From assembly GCF_002078875.1 (NCBI RefSeq), contig NC_034412.1:29919333-29983332 (forward strand): DNA of 64,000 nt, written 5' to 3'. The first letter of the stretch is position 1. The number at the start of each line of letters is the position of its first letter. Shown here in pieces: positions 10,401 through 22,100 of this stretch. Below the pieces are notes generated by a model. That model was not told the origin of the DNA. It saw only the letters and a list, made by a program, of their open reading frames with translations, and did no database searches. The translations under genes were made by a program, and so were the position numbers. The stretch comes from Numida meleagris (taxonomy: Eukaryota > Chordata > Aves > Galliformes > Numididae).

Positions 10401-13400
10401 AGTTTTCATTTAGACAAATCTCAGAACATTTGGATAACCAAATATTCTGCATCGCTGAGGTTTTTTGTCTTGGTCTTTTTTCCAGAAATATTGAGTATTG
10501 TATTTCAACTGAGCATCTCAAGAGTCAGGCTCTTACCTAGGTGAATTGATCATTCCAAGTCCAGATTATGAATAACAGGATAATTTGGGGATTTTTTTTT
10601 TTTACAAAGAAAACAGTTTGCTGATTGAAGCATAACTTAGGCTGAGAAGTCCATTGATGCCTCAAAATTAATCTTAAGGATGCCAAACAATGAGTGTGTG
10701 GGAGTGCTGGGAGGGCAATATTTACAGCATTTTTTTGTCTGTTTTCTGTAAAAGGAGGAGGTATAGATCCAGGTTATTTGTATGCTTCATTTCTTTTTTT
10801 TTTTGTCTCTATAAAATAGTTTTGACTACATGATATGTGTGTTTCTTCATCTTTGTTACATGTAGTCTGTGCATTAAGAGGCTCTCTTTCCTCAGAGCTC
10901 TAGGCTTAGTATTTTTCACAAACATTAAATTATCAAAAATTGCAAGACTTCATACTTCCTTTTCTTTTTTTGTTTTCCATCCTGAAAATAGGAAGACTAT
11001 AGCCTGTTGGGTGCATGAAGATGAGTAAGAGGCTATTGTAAAAACAATGGCATATTTGTTGAAACTACGTCTGTTCTTTCAAATTGTATTTAGGGAGAGA
11101 ATTCCATCTTCGTTATTTTATAGTTTTCTATATCTGAATGCCAATGTCTCTGTCTTGATGTATTTCTGATTAAATTACTGAAAATTTAAAAATAATCTCA
11201 GTTCACTTCTTAATCTGGTCTATGTCTCATCACAAGAATATAGATCTGCAGTTACTTGCTAATGCTCCACAAATATTAACTAATATTTATAAAAAGACTC
11301 AGATTAGAAAAATGTTTAAGTAGAGTTTAAACTGATTCTATCTTGAAGATGTGAAAAACTTAATAGTAATTTTCAATTATTTATTTTTCTGAAGTGAGAA
11401 ATGCGCTCTTATCTGCAGAGAGAATATACATATAACTTTTGACATTTATTTACATAGGAATTGAATGAGACTTGAAGGAATGATGGAAGAAGACACTGTA
11501 TGTCTTCCAAAAGCTCTTTCACTCTACTAACTTTGTCCATGTTAAATGTTTTCAGTTTGTGGGGGTTTTTTGAGGGTGTTTTCTTTTTTTTAAGATTAAA
11601 AAAACTGAATTGAAGTAATTTTTAAAATACAGACTTACAACAAGAGTGGCACAAAAACAGTGCTAGAGGCAGTGTTCCAAAAAGCTGCTTTTAGTTCATA
11701 TTTCAGCATTTATTTTTCTAAATCCTACATATGTCTCTGGACCTTACTGTTATTATGCAAAGCATCAACAGCCAAGACAATTTGACAGTGAGGAAATAAA
11801 TTACTAATCTACTTGTCACAGACTGATTGAAGGCACTGAGCCTTGAAGACTTAAACTAAATTTGGTGGCTGAGTAGAATAGAGGTACTCACAGTTTAGGA
11901 GTGGATGATTTTCCTTTGTACTGAAATGTGAAGAGAAATGGAGTAGGCAGGCTTTTTATAAAGAGAAGTGTTTGCGGTTAATGCTTTTGGTATCATTACC
12001 TATCGAAGTTCGACATGTATGCAGTACTATTCCAAATCCTATTTAAATTATTATGCTTAATATACTTTGACATGTTTACCCATTTGCCTAAAGGCAATAC
12101 CACTTCTTGAACTGTTTAAGATTCTTAAGGTTAATTACAGCAGTTTAATAACACTTGAACAAGACACACTTTTGTGAGATACAGTATATTTCTTTATAAA
12201 TATAAATGAAGTAAATACAATTATATTATTTACTTTGAAATGTAGTGCTTTAAAAATTCTTTCATAATACAAAACATTCACAAAGCATGTTTCAGATATG
12301 ATTAATGCAATCTTGACAATGTGAAGGCTAACTTCAGAGACCTGGATGATGACATCAGGCAAACAAAACTTTTCTGCCAACATAGCTGATGAATGAAAGT
12401 ATTAGAGTTCATTCAACTAGGACTGACAGGGCCTTGGAGAAGATGGAAAATGCTGTTGGCTTTTCACATATAATAGACCAAGCATAACAGAAACACTGTT
12501 AAACAGTAGTGAAAAATTGGTTTATTTTATTAGTTCTAGAACCCATCTATTTGATGTACTGAAGTATTGCATACTGAAGAGTTTACTATGGAACAGACAA
12601 CAAGAACCTTATTTTCCTTAGTAATATGCTACAGTTACTGCAATACTAGTCAATGTAGATGAGTACAAAACTCAAGAATAGTAGTGTGAACTCAAATACA
12701 TTAGACTTCCTATGGGAAAGGGTAATAAGTTAAGAGCCTGGGAATTTGACTTAATTACCAGGTAGAATCACTCATAAAATACTTTTTTCTTCCCCTCAGC
12801 TACCTGCAGGTGAAAGCAAGTAGAGGATTAACATTTTTGTGCAACAAGTCTGTCATGAAGGTGTTTCATTTAGTCTAACTCTAACATGAAGCTTCAAGTA
12901 ATTGATTTCATTGTTCCATCATATTAATAATATATTGCAGTTCATGTATGCATTAACTTCACTGAGAAGATAATACTTTGTACTTATGCGGCATTTCAGT
13001 GCTTTATAAAAAGCTTGTATGATATATGAGCCACTTTAACTTATCTCCTCTTATTTCATAAGGATGCGCTTTTCAGATGGCCAAGGGAAAAAGATTAGAC
13101 ATATGATTAATCTTTTGTTTATGTTGCAACTGACAGGTGACCTGGCTAACTGAATTCTTCTAACGCTACAAGAGATTCAGCCCAGCAGTAAATCATTGCT
13201 TATGGGAAGACCACTTAAATGTTTGCCCTGTGATTAGCTGAGGCTATATATATATTTATTTAACTGTACAAATCTGAGCTGAGGGCCTCATACTTCTATA
13301 AAGTACTTGTGACAAGTCTAAGTTGATAAAAAGCTTCATAGAAGACTGCTTAACATTTGGCCACTATCTAACATCCTTAGCACTTTGTTCTTCCCTATCT

Positions 13401-15267
13401 TTTTTTTTCCCCTGTGACATTATACTTTTCCCATTCTACTAAAAATGCACTGATAATTAGGGGCCAGCTGTAGTGTCAGATGCTGTCAGAACCTGTTATC
13501 CTTGGTATATGCTTTCCAGATATTTCTGAAGGTGAAACTCAGTCTCTTTGGTCAAATGTGACTTTGTATGTTGTGAGAGCTTTGCTACACAGTGCAATGG
13601 TGTTCTCTCAAATATCTGCAAAATCAATAGCAAAAATTCTTGTTCTCTCATGTTCTTGTTCATTGTTGAGTTAGAGAACACTGCAAAAATAAGTGTTTGT
13701 TATCAGTCAGGTAGATGTTTTCAGAGCCAAAGACAAGAAAACATCGTATTTTATACAGAAGGGAGAAGAGAGGATCTGTTTTTATTGGTTGGTTTGGGGG
13801 GTTTGTCTGTCTTGCTTTGTGTTTTTTTTAAGGTAGAATGGTTTGCAGTAACTCACTGCTGTAATTATATATTCTATATCCCTGATGTTGAATTGTAAAT
13901 GCCGTTATGAGTTGGCATACAGATACTCTTTGTAATACCATATTTAAGCCCAAAGATCAAGTGGAAACACGGATCTCATAATGACAATCATCCGTATTTA
14001 AAGCTTTGAATTTGAACTGAGTTGGCTTAAGTAACTTGGTTGTTTTTTTGTTTTTTTTTTTTGCCTAGGGAGCAAGAAAGAAATTAAGATAACATGTAAG
14101 TTTGCTTATTTATAAGTGAGTAGTAAGCTGCTTATTTTCAATTTAAGCATCTTCTGGGGAAAAAAAGAATGTGGAATGCAATACACATCTTGAGGTTAAG
14201 TCAATTTTTACAAATTTTAAGGTATTAGAGAAGTGAACTTCTGTTATTGTATATGATAGACAGGTTAAAAAGTATGCTGGGTTACAATTTTTCTTGTGGG
14301 ATCAGACGTCCTGTCCCCACTTAATAGAACGCAAAGGTCATCAAAATTTTTTTTTGATCTGCTCCTCTTTTCCTGGAATTGCGTTCCTCTTCTAATTCTG
14401 AATGTAACTACTAGCTGAACAAAGTAGTTTATATAATTTCGTGTCTCTTAATTTCTAGATAATTAAATTAACAAATGCAATGTAAGGGATGTAGTTTTAT
14501 TTTTATTATTTTAAATACATAAAATCACCTTCTTTCTCTTAGATACTTTTATTGGCAAAATGCGTTCTTAATTCCTGTTATATTCCTTCACGCAGAATTT
14601 TCTATTTTTTAAACCATCAAGACTTACATTAAGGTAACTGACATGTCTATGTATGAAGTAATTTGTTTACAAGCAACATAAAACAAACAGTTTTAAAACT
14701 TGCAATGACCAGTTGTTATGGGCCTGAACCAGACAAACAAAAGTGACTGAGTTCACGTTTCAGTGTTTTTTAAAAAAAAAAAAAAAGGGAAAAAATCCTC
14801 CAGGGAAATTCTTATGCAGAATTACGGATACTGCTAAAAAGTGGTGAAAGAGTGTTTTTAAGGATCTGCCTTAATTCTGAATAATCAATCCACAGAAAAA
14901 AGTAATTCTCACAGTTGCACTGTGGAGAGTCCTCATTCTCAAAATAATCAATGAATAAGATTTACCTTTGTAAGTTCTTTGAGTTCTCATGCACCAAGCT
15001 GAGGCATATAATTTCAGTACCATGTGGTGTAACATTGTTGGAGGTTACTATCTTCTTCCAAATATTAAAAAAGTATAGCCTCTCAGCATCCATCTTTTCC
15101 ACTTTGTAAGCCTTTTTAATTAAATATCAATTTTGTCTCCTAAACTCTAATTATATTGAACTAATCATCAGTGAAGCAAATGAGGAAAGTCTTCTCCTTA
15201 TCTCTGTATTAGTTTACTCAAGTTTGAAATTACTGCTGCTAGAAGGAATTCTTCCGCAGATGCTAGA
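7436..15267 (+). other. PALLD: PALLD intron segment
   Basis: AT-rich intron. Apart from the GC-rich patch at 7849-8180 I see no gene, named repeat or RNA. The short frames here, including the 116-codon one at 13548-13898, have no domain-like content. Confidence 0.7.
7849..8180 (+). promoter_or_regulatory. GC-rich patch with GC boxes and TATA-like site, candidate regulatory element
   Basis: In AT-rich intron this patch has several CpGs, an Sp1-type GC box on each strand (CCGCCCC near 7887, GGGGCGGG near 7957), a TGACCTT nuclear-receptor-like half-site near 7894 and TATAAAAA at about 8172. The arrangement would suit an intronic promoter or enhancer reading towards the downstream palladin exon. 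No clear first exon with donor follows at once, and all of these motifs are short, so this is a candidate only. Confidence 0.28.
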
Positions 15268-15848
15268 AACATAGAACATCCATCAAAAGGACCATCAAGT
15301 CCAACCTCTGGCACAACACAGGACCACCCAAAATTCAGACCCTATGTCTGACAATGTTATCGGAAACTCTTCCTCAACTCTTACAAATTGGGGCCATGCC
15401 CACTGCCTTGGGTGGCCAGTTTCAGTGCCCGACCACCCTCTGTTGCAGAACCTTTTCCTAATACCCAACCTAAACCTCCCCTGATGCAGCACCCTCGGGT
15501 TCTGTTGCTGCCACCAGAGAGCAGAGCTCAGTGCTGCCCCTCTGCTCCCTTGTGAGGCTGTAGGCTGCTATGAGGCCCCCCCTTGGCCTTTTCTGCTCTG
15601 GTCTGAACAAACCAAGGGACCTCAGCCACCTCTCATTCTTCTTCCCTCCAGACCCCTCACTATCTTTGTAGTCCTCCTTTGGATGTTCTCTAATAGTTTT
15701 TATGCTATTCTTATACTGTGGCAACCAAAACTGCCCACAGTGCTCAAGGTGAGTCTGTGCAGAGCAGAACGGGGCAACCCATTCCCCCAGCTGGCTTGCA
15801 GTGCTGGGTCTGATGGCCCTTTTCGTTGTTAGGGCACACACTGCTGAC
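15268..15848 (-). mobile_element. CR1 LINE fragment, diverged subfamily
   Basis: A CR1-type 3' end runs into the C-terminal ORF2 region. Two minus-strand frames, 15470-15841 and 15295-15492, carry consecutive pieces of the CR1 protein tail in different frames, so there is a frameshift around 15480. The text differs from the other copies (ACCATCAAGTCCAACCTCTGG at the 3' end), suggesting a different, older subfamily. Truncated at its 5' end near 15848. Confidence 0.85.
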
Positions 15849-17525
15849 TTAGAGCTTCAGTTATAAATAAGAAGCAGTATAATATAATCCAAACTGGAAT
15901 GCTCAATTTAGGGTTTTTTCATCTTTCCCATACACTGCACGCAGTGTAAGTATGTTACAGTCTTCATTGACAACTAATGTCAATATTGGCAGGATCTGAA
16001 ATCTTAATTTTATTATCCTCTAGGACAATAAAGATAGCTAATTTAATGCAAGTTTATGATTTGCTTGAGATGTTGGTACAGTCTTTTTTCGTAGTGAAGA
16101 GTAAGGGAGAAATGCCTGTAGCGATTCAGAGGTAGATGTTACTGTCAGCTTTCTGCCTTTTTTTTTCTCTGCCTCCTTATCCAAAGCAGTATTGTCACTA
16201 GTGACGTCTTTCAAGTTTAATTATGGAGAATTAGAACAGGGGTAGTCTTGATTCCGTCTGAGCTTCCTCAGGCTTGCCATATGGCTAGAAGGAATCTATA
16301 AAAGCCTATTTTCCACAAATCTCAAGATATAATTTGGGTTGACTCTACCTATGAAGGAAGTAGGTGGGCATAGTGATTCCCAGTTCACTGGGGAATTGTT
16401 GTAGATGCCAAGAACTGCAATTCTGGAACACGCTACTGACTGCAAATTCAGTGGATGGCGATTCAGAGTTTTAGACTAGCATCTCTCTTGAATTCTTGGA
16501 GGATATCTAAATCACTGATTAAAGCACCCCTCCAACAATTTTTTAATAACTAAAACACAACCTAAATAAGATAAAGTTTATCTCTTGTTGGGTAGAGGAA
16601 ACACCACTCTTGCTCTAGTCTGGGTAAGTGACAACACAAAAATTGGATGCGTGAGTTTACGTAGTGTCACATTACAGCAAAAGCTGCTCTGAAACATGAG
16701 TGGCATAAGACCCATGGCAAATCCCTGTATAAACTGATGCAGAAATTAGCTTTGAATTAAGGCTTTCTCGAATTTAATGATTACAGCAGACTCACTATAT
16801 TGCTCCTTCACAGCTTTGGTCCTCAGGACGACTATTCAAGTGACATGAAGATAGAAATTACATACTTTAGATTGAAAAGGAAGATGCAATATTTTCTGTG
16901 GCTGGATGATGTTGTATAGATAATCTTTAATGGAATGCAGTAACAATTCTGAGCATACTTTCTTACTTTGTCTCCTGCCAATTTGAAAGATGGCTGTAGT
17001 ACCTCAGCCTTCTGCACAAGGTTGGACTGCCCTTTCAATCACCACTTGACTTCAGTAATCATTGCTTCAATTAACCATACAATCTACGCTGCCTATTTCA
17101 GTGTAGAGCCGTTTGACTGAGTATAAGGTATTACAGGGTTTGTGTGCAGCTTCTATTTTATGTCAGAGTATTTTACTTGATATCATATATATATTTTAAG
17201 CTACTTTGTTATATAATGTCTAGAAATGCCATATTTTTGTTGCAGTTTGACATTTGTGTCAATGGCCATGTTGATTTCTAAAGATGATCCTGATTTGCTG
17301 CATAGTTATTTATCCATAGTGTGACAACTGTGTTCAACTTTCTCTTGTTCTAGCAATCCCCAAAAGTAACTTTCTAACCTGTAAATTAAAAACTGCTTTC
17401 CAAATACAGAGCAGGAAAGAAATTAAATGTTGATATGAAACTGGACATCAATCAAGTTTCTCTGGATTGAATTTATGCAGTGCATCCTTGACTTTTCTGC
17501 TTCCAGAAAGAGCATTGTAATGTAT
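15849..17525 (+). other. PALLD: PALLD intron segment
   Basis: Unique AT-rich intron. No gene, repeat family or strong regulatory motif recognised. Confidence 0.65.
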
Positions 17526-17640
17526 TCATAGAATCATAGAATAGTTTGGGTTGGAAGGGACCTTAAAGATCATCTACTTCCAATCCCTCTGCCATAGACA
17601 GGGACACTTTTCACCAGATCATGTTGCCCTTACACACAGT
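17526..17640 (-). mobile_element. CR1 3'-terminal fragment
   Basis: The first bases are the reverse-complement CR1 terminus (TCATAGAATCATAGAATAG), followed by GTTTGGGTTGGAAGGGACC and the usual 3'UTR text. The match ends near 17640, where retroviral sequence begins. Confidence 0.88.
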
Positions 17641-18239
17641 ATTAAATTTCAGACCTTTTAGAAAACCAACCAGGGCATACTGTAATAACCCAAGGTTCCT
17701 GGATAAGTTTTGCTTATTGCTCCCTGACACTCTAGTTGACGAATCAACTTATGAATGGGGAGCAAGGAGTCCCTCTTGGTGTGGTACTGCCATCTGTGCT
17801 CTGTTTTTGTAGCAATTGGTACATGTTGCTCTTCCACTTGCAGCAAACCCACAATAGACTGATCTTCTGAGAGGCCAGGCAGAACAAACAGGTGCTTAAC
17901 ATCTTCTGTGTCTACAGCAGCTATTCCAAAGGCCCATGGATATCCCTTTGGATCTTTAAAATACCCCCCTCTGAGGTAATCAATGCCAAGTACACATGGA
18001 GCCCCTGGACTAGTCACAATAGGATGTTTTTGCCAGTCTTCCCTGGAGAGACTTATTTTGGCCTCCAACACAGTCAACTCCTGGGAACTCTCAGTCACCC
18101 CAGAAATATAAATTGATTCTGTTCCTTCGTGCCTGAAGGGCACTAGAGTGCACTGCACACCAGTGTCTACCAGTGCTTCATATTTCTGTGTTTCTGATGT
18201 GTCAGACCATCAAATCCACACAGTTCAATATACTCTATT
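17641..18239 (-). pseudogene. Endogenous retrovirus protease/RT-start remnant
   Basis: A minus-strand frame (about 18209 down to the stop at 17658) reads as a retroviral aspartic protease joined to the beginning of reverse transcriptase. The protease catalytic motif LVDTG is encoded at 18159-18173. A PIHKLIRQLE segment typical of the RT N-terminus lies near the left end. The layout recalls avian ERV-L or class-II/III-like pol, but I cannot fix the class from this piece. It is broken: an in-frame stop at 18210-18212 lies upstream of the active site, homology ends soon after the RT start, and no LTR, gag, integrase or env is visible nearby. It cannot encode a working enzyme. Confidence 0.75.
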
Positions 18240-18346
18240 ATCCCTTTTCCCATTACCTCTTGTACTATTGCTAGTTACATGGGAGAAGAAGCCGACCCCC
18301 ACCTCACCACAGCCCCCTTTCAGGTAGTTGTAGGGAGTGATAAGGC
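18240..18346 (-). mobile_element. Small CR1 ORF2 fragment next to the ERV remnant
   Basis: Matches the CR1 segment seen at about 32030-32125 in the best copy of this window (CTAGTTACA, then CAGGTAGT, then GAGTGATAAGG). It is separated from the CR1 3' piece at 17526-17640 by the retroviral remnant. Both CR1 pieces share orientation, and in consensus order the left piece is 3' of this one, so they may be one original copy interrupted by the ERV. Confidence 0.7.
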
Positions 18347-18561
18347 AAAGAAAAACATGGAGGACTAGATGTAGGAGAAGTCCTCACTGAAGTTCTATTT
18401 ATAACTTGTTTACCCATTTTTAGGAGACAAACTGGAAGCAAAAACTAGGCCATTTGGAAAATAGTCTATTTGCTGTTTCCTGCCTTAAGAACAACATGGC
18501 GTATTTCTAAGGTGCATAGATAAAAATGTTGTACCTGACTTGCTTAACTTTAACAACCTAC
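18347..18561 (+). other. PALLD: PALLD intron between repeats
   Basis: About 200 bases of AT-rich sequence between two CR1 pieces. Nothing identifiable. Confidence 0.5.
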
Positions 18562-19160
18562 TGCTAAGTCATGTCCCTGAGCACTACATCCAGGTAGTTT
18601 TTAAACACATTCAGGGATGGTGACTCAACCACCTCTCTGGGGAGCCTATTCCGGTGCTTAACAATCCTTTCTATAAAGAAGTTTTTCCTGATATCCAACC
18701 TAAACCTCCCCTGGTGCAACTTGAGGCCATTTCCCCTTGTCCTGTCGCTAGTGAGAAGACACAAACCCTGCTCTTGCTGCGATCACCTTTCAGGTATTTG
18801 AAGAGAACAATAAGGTCTCCCCTCAGCCTCCTCTTCCCCAGACTAAACAACCATGTTTCCTTTAGTTTCTCCTCGTAGAGCGTATTCTCCAAGCCCTTCA
18901 CAAGCCTTGTTGCCCTTCTTTGGACCTGCTCCAGCACCTAAATGTCCCTTCTGTATTGAGGTGCCCAAAGCTGAACACGGTACTCGAGGTGAGGCCTCGC
19001 CAGGGCTGAGTACAGGGGCGAGATTACTTCTCTAGTCCTAGTCACCATATAATTTCTGATACAAGCCAGGATGCTATTGGCCTTCTTGGCCACCTGGGCA
19101 CGCTACTGGTTCATATTCAGCTGACTATCCATCAGCACACCAATGTCCCTTTCTGTCAGG
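18562..19160 (-). mobile_element. CR1 LINE fragment lacking its 3' terminus
   Basis: Good match to CR1 ORF2 C-terminal coding sequence. The minus-strand frames 18671-18937 and 18564-18764 carry the [26 protein letters not shown] and [15 protein letters not shown] motifs, split by a frameshift. Unlike the other copies, it lacks the terminal 3'UTR repeats at its left edge, so it was trimmed at both ends. Confidence 0.9.
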
Positions 19161-22100
19161 AAATGACAAAAAGCCAAGGCATTACATAAATTAAGAGCAC
19201 AAGAAAACTACAGTACATGCAACCATGCTATTTATAGGTGGAGTAATGGAAATGAAGAAATAGCCACTGCTCTGGATTATTAAAGGTGCCTTATTTACTT
19301 TTTTTTCCCCCATTTCAATCTGATTTTGACAGTTCTTTAGGGACTCCCAGCGTTGTAGACAAAATTTTGTTATCTCCTGCTCATAAGCGATGGAACTGAG
19401 GTGCAGAGTTTAGAAGGAATACCAAAATCTGACTGCTTTTGTGCCAACAGCATGCTTATATCCTTTACTTATTTCTCTTAATTAAACTAGAGGTAAAACA
19501 CTATAGGGAAGATGCGATGGCCATCACGCATGACAGAAGACATGAAGTTCCTAATGTTGTCTCTTAAGCTCCTTATGTTTTACCAATGGGCAAGTCTGGT
19601 TTAAAAATTAATTCACCTAAAAAAAATTGAAGCAATAACTTTTATTTCATAGAAGAACATTCAATTCCACTATCCATGCCTGTCCCCTTTTCGTAAAACC
19701 TGTACAGGAATAGAAAGTTCTTTTTATAGAAAAGCAAATATCTTTTTGAGAAATCATGTAACTTTATCACTTAATGCTTTATATCTGTCCACCAGGAGTT
19801 CTTCATCTCTTCTTTCCTACCTTTTAGTTATTCAGTAAGCTTTGTCTTTGTCATCATATGGTGGTCTATCATCCCACCCATGTATAACATTCAGAAGGCA
19901 ATTCTAGTTTGTTTGTTTGTTTTTCCCCACAGTCTGCTTTTCAAATACAACTTGCAGATCAGAGGCGGCTGTGGAAACTCAGCTGCAGGAGCGTCAGTTA
20001 GAGCAGGGAATTTTTTCTATGTGTTGCCAGGTTATTTCACCAAGATATTTATTCTTCTTCCACTCAAATGCAAATATGAGTTTTAGCTACTTGTACCTCT
20101 TCCTTATCCTATCCTTTTGTTGTCTTTTTTTTTTTTTTAATATTTAAAACACATAACTACTTCCATAAAGCTACACTTATTTTCTTGTCTTCCCACAAAT
20201 AGAACACAGCTGTCCTCAGTTTGGAGTCCTTAAGGTGTGAGAAGTATTCAGTATTTTATTGAACTGTTCTTTGGAATAAGTCTTTATTTTTACTGTTAAT
20301 TATTTTCAACCTTAGAGTTCTCTCTTGAGTACTGTTTGGTGAATGGTGCCCAGGGAATAACTACATACATACTTCTCACTTTATTTTCACCTTCCATCTG
20401 ATATTGGATCATTTTTCTTGTTTGTTTATTTATACTTGTTGTGATCAAAAAAACTATTTCTTGGTACATTTTTTTGTACACTCAATGCTGAAATCATCAG
20501 GTTGCTCTATTACGTTCGTCCAGTGAGTCCTATGAGCATAAAACCAAATCCTTCCTTGGCTCACTGAAGAACAGAATGCCAAAATCTTTCAGATTTACCA
20601 TTTTGTCTCAAGGGAGAATCGTTTCTGACAGATGGAGTCTTTCTGCATAATAGTTCTGGGAATGTGTTTAGATATACTTGATGTCACTGCCTTTTAAGGG
20701 AGAAGGGAAACATTGTTTCAGTAAATCCCACAAGGCAAGCTCTTACACCAAATAGTTCAATTAAACTGAAGGTCCTGAATAAAGAGAAAGGCACAATAGG
20801 CTTGGCAGGAAAAAAAGAAAACAAAACCCACAACTTGCTTAAAGCTGATAACTTTGTAGTCATATTTTGAAATCACTTGCGAGTATCATCCAGTTTTCAT
20901 TTGTTAATTGAGGGAAGTAAAAAGAGATTGCTGGTAAGTTGGTTTTGAAGTGCATCAGCAGTTAAGGAGAGCAAGCTAGGGACAGGAAGGCTCCTGTGTG
21001 TTATCTAAGGATTCTAATAATTTGTTTAGATGTCTAAACTTCAAGAAAATAAATATGTTGCATAACCAGTCCCTGTTTCAAAATACCCTTTATCAAAAGG
21101 AAGTGCGGTAAGCAGGAAACTAGAAGATTGATTTCAAGAGTCTGAGAGATTAATGTACTTTCTACTTACTTCTCAGTTCTTAAACCCTCGTATTAGAAAA
21201 TGGGCATTAGTGTGAAATAACTTAGAGGCAGAAGAAGCTACTGGATAAAAAAGAGTGTGGCCTTCTATCTGATGTGACCAAGTTACAGAACTGAAGAGTT
21301 ATTTAGTTGAATGGTTCTCAAGAAATCCTTTGGTAACTCACTGTCCTCATACAGCCTAGAGATAACACAACATGCAGCCAAGGCAAGTATCTTTCAGGGG
21401 TGCAAGTTCAAGGCAGAATGAAGTAGATGGAGCTCTACAAATATGATTTTGCCTGCTCTGAACTTATGGGAGATTTGCAGTTTTCACTGGACTGCGGTTT
21501 TACTGTGTATTGTAGCTCCACTGCATCGCAGCCCTAGTCATCTCATACAAGTGATGATCAAAAAAGAATACTTCTTCCAGGATGCACTGTGAAACTTCAG
21601 AAGGGCCAGCAAGTCCTGTTGAGATCTGCTTGTTTTGAAGAGGGAACTTGGAATAGTTTTTCATGCTTTTCCACAGAAAGGAGAGGAATTTGAAGTGAGA
21701 AAAATAAAGAGCAAATGATGTTTGCAAGTTTTGTAAATATGTCTTAATGCTGGGTGATTATATTATTCCTATTTATGTCTGTTTGGGGTTGAGAAATATA
21801 AAATGATTCCTTTGCCTTTTCAATTCTCTAATTTCATGCTTCATGAAACCTTATACCATGAGAACCCTTTGTAGGTAGTCATCACAGATCTAACAGAATA
21901 CTTTTGATTTTTGTCACAGCATGAAGGAAAAATGAAGAAATGCTGAGATTCAATGATGTTTTTCTTTAGAGTAGCTACTTAAAAATACCAATGGAAAAAT
22001 GTTGACCTGTTTTAGGGCCAAATATTGGCTAGAAAGGAAGTATTTTGATTACATTGTAATAACATGAAATATAGCCTAGATAATGAAAGGCAAGAGGATA

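Noticed and set aside
16194..16208. GTCACTAGTGAC palindrome followed by a CRE-like TGACGTC
   Set aside because: A 12-bp palindrome is expected many times in 64 kb, and a single short CRE-like match has no supporting context.
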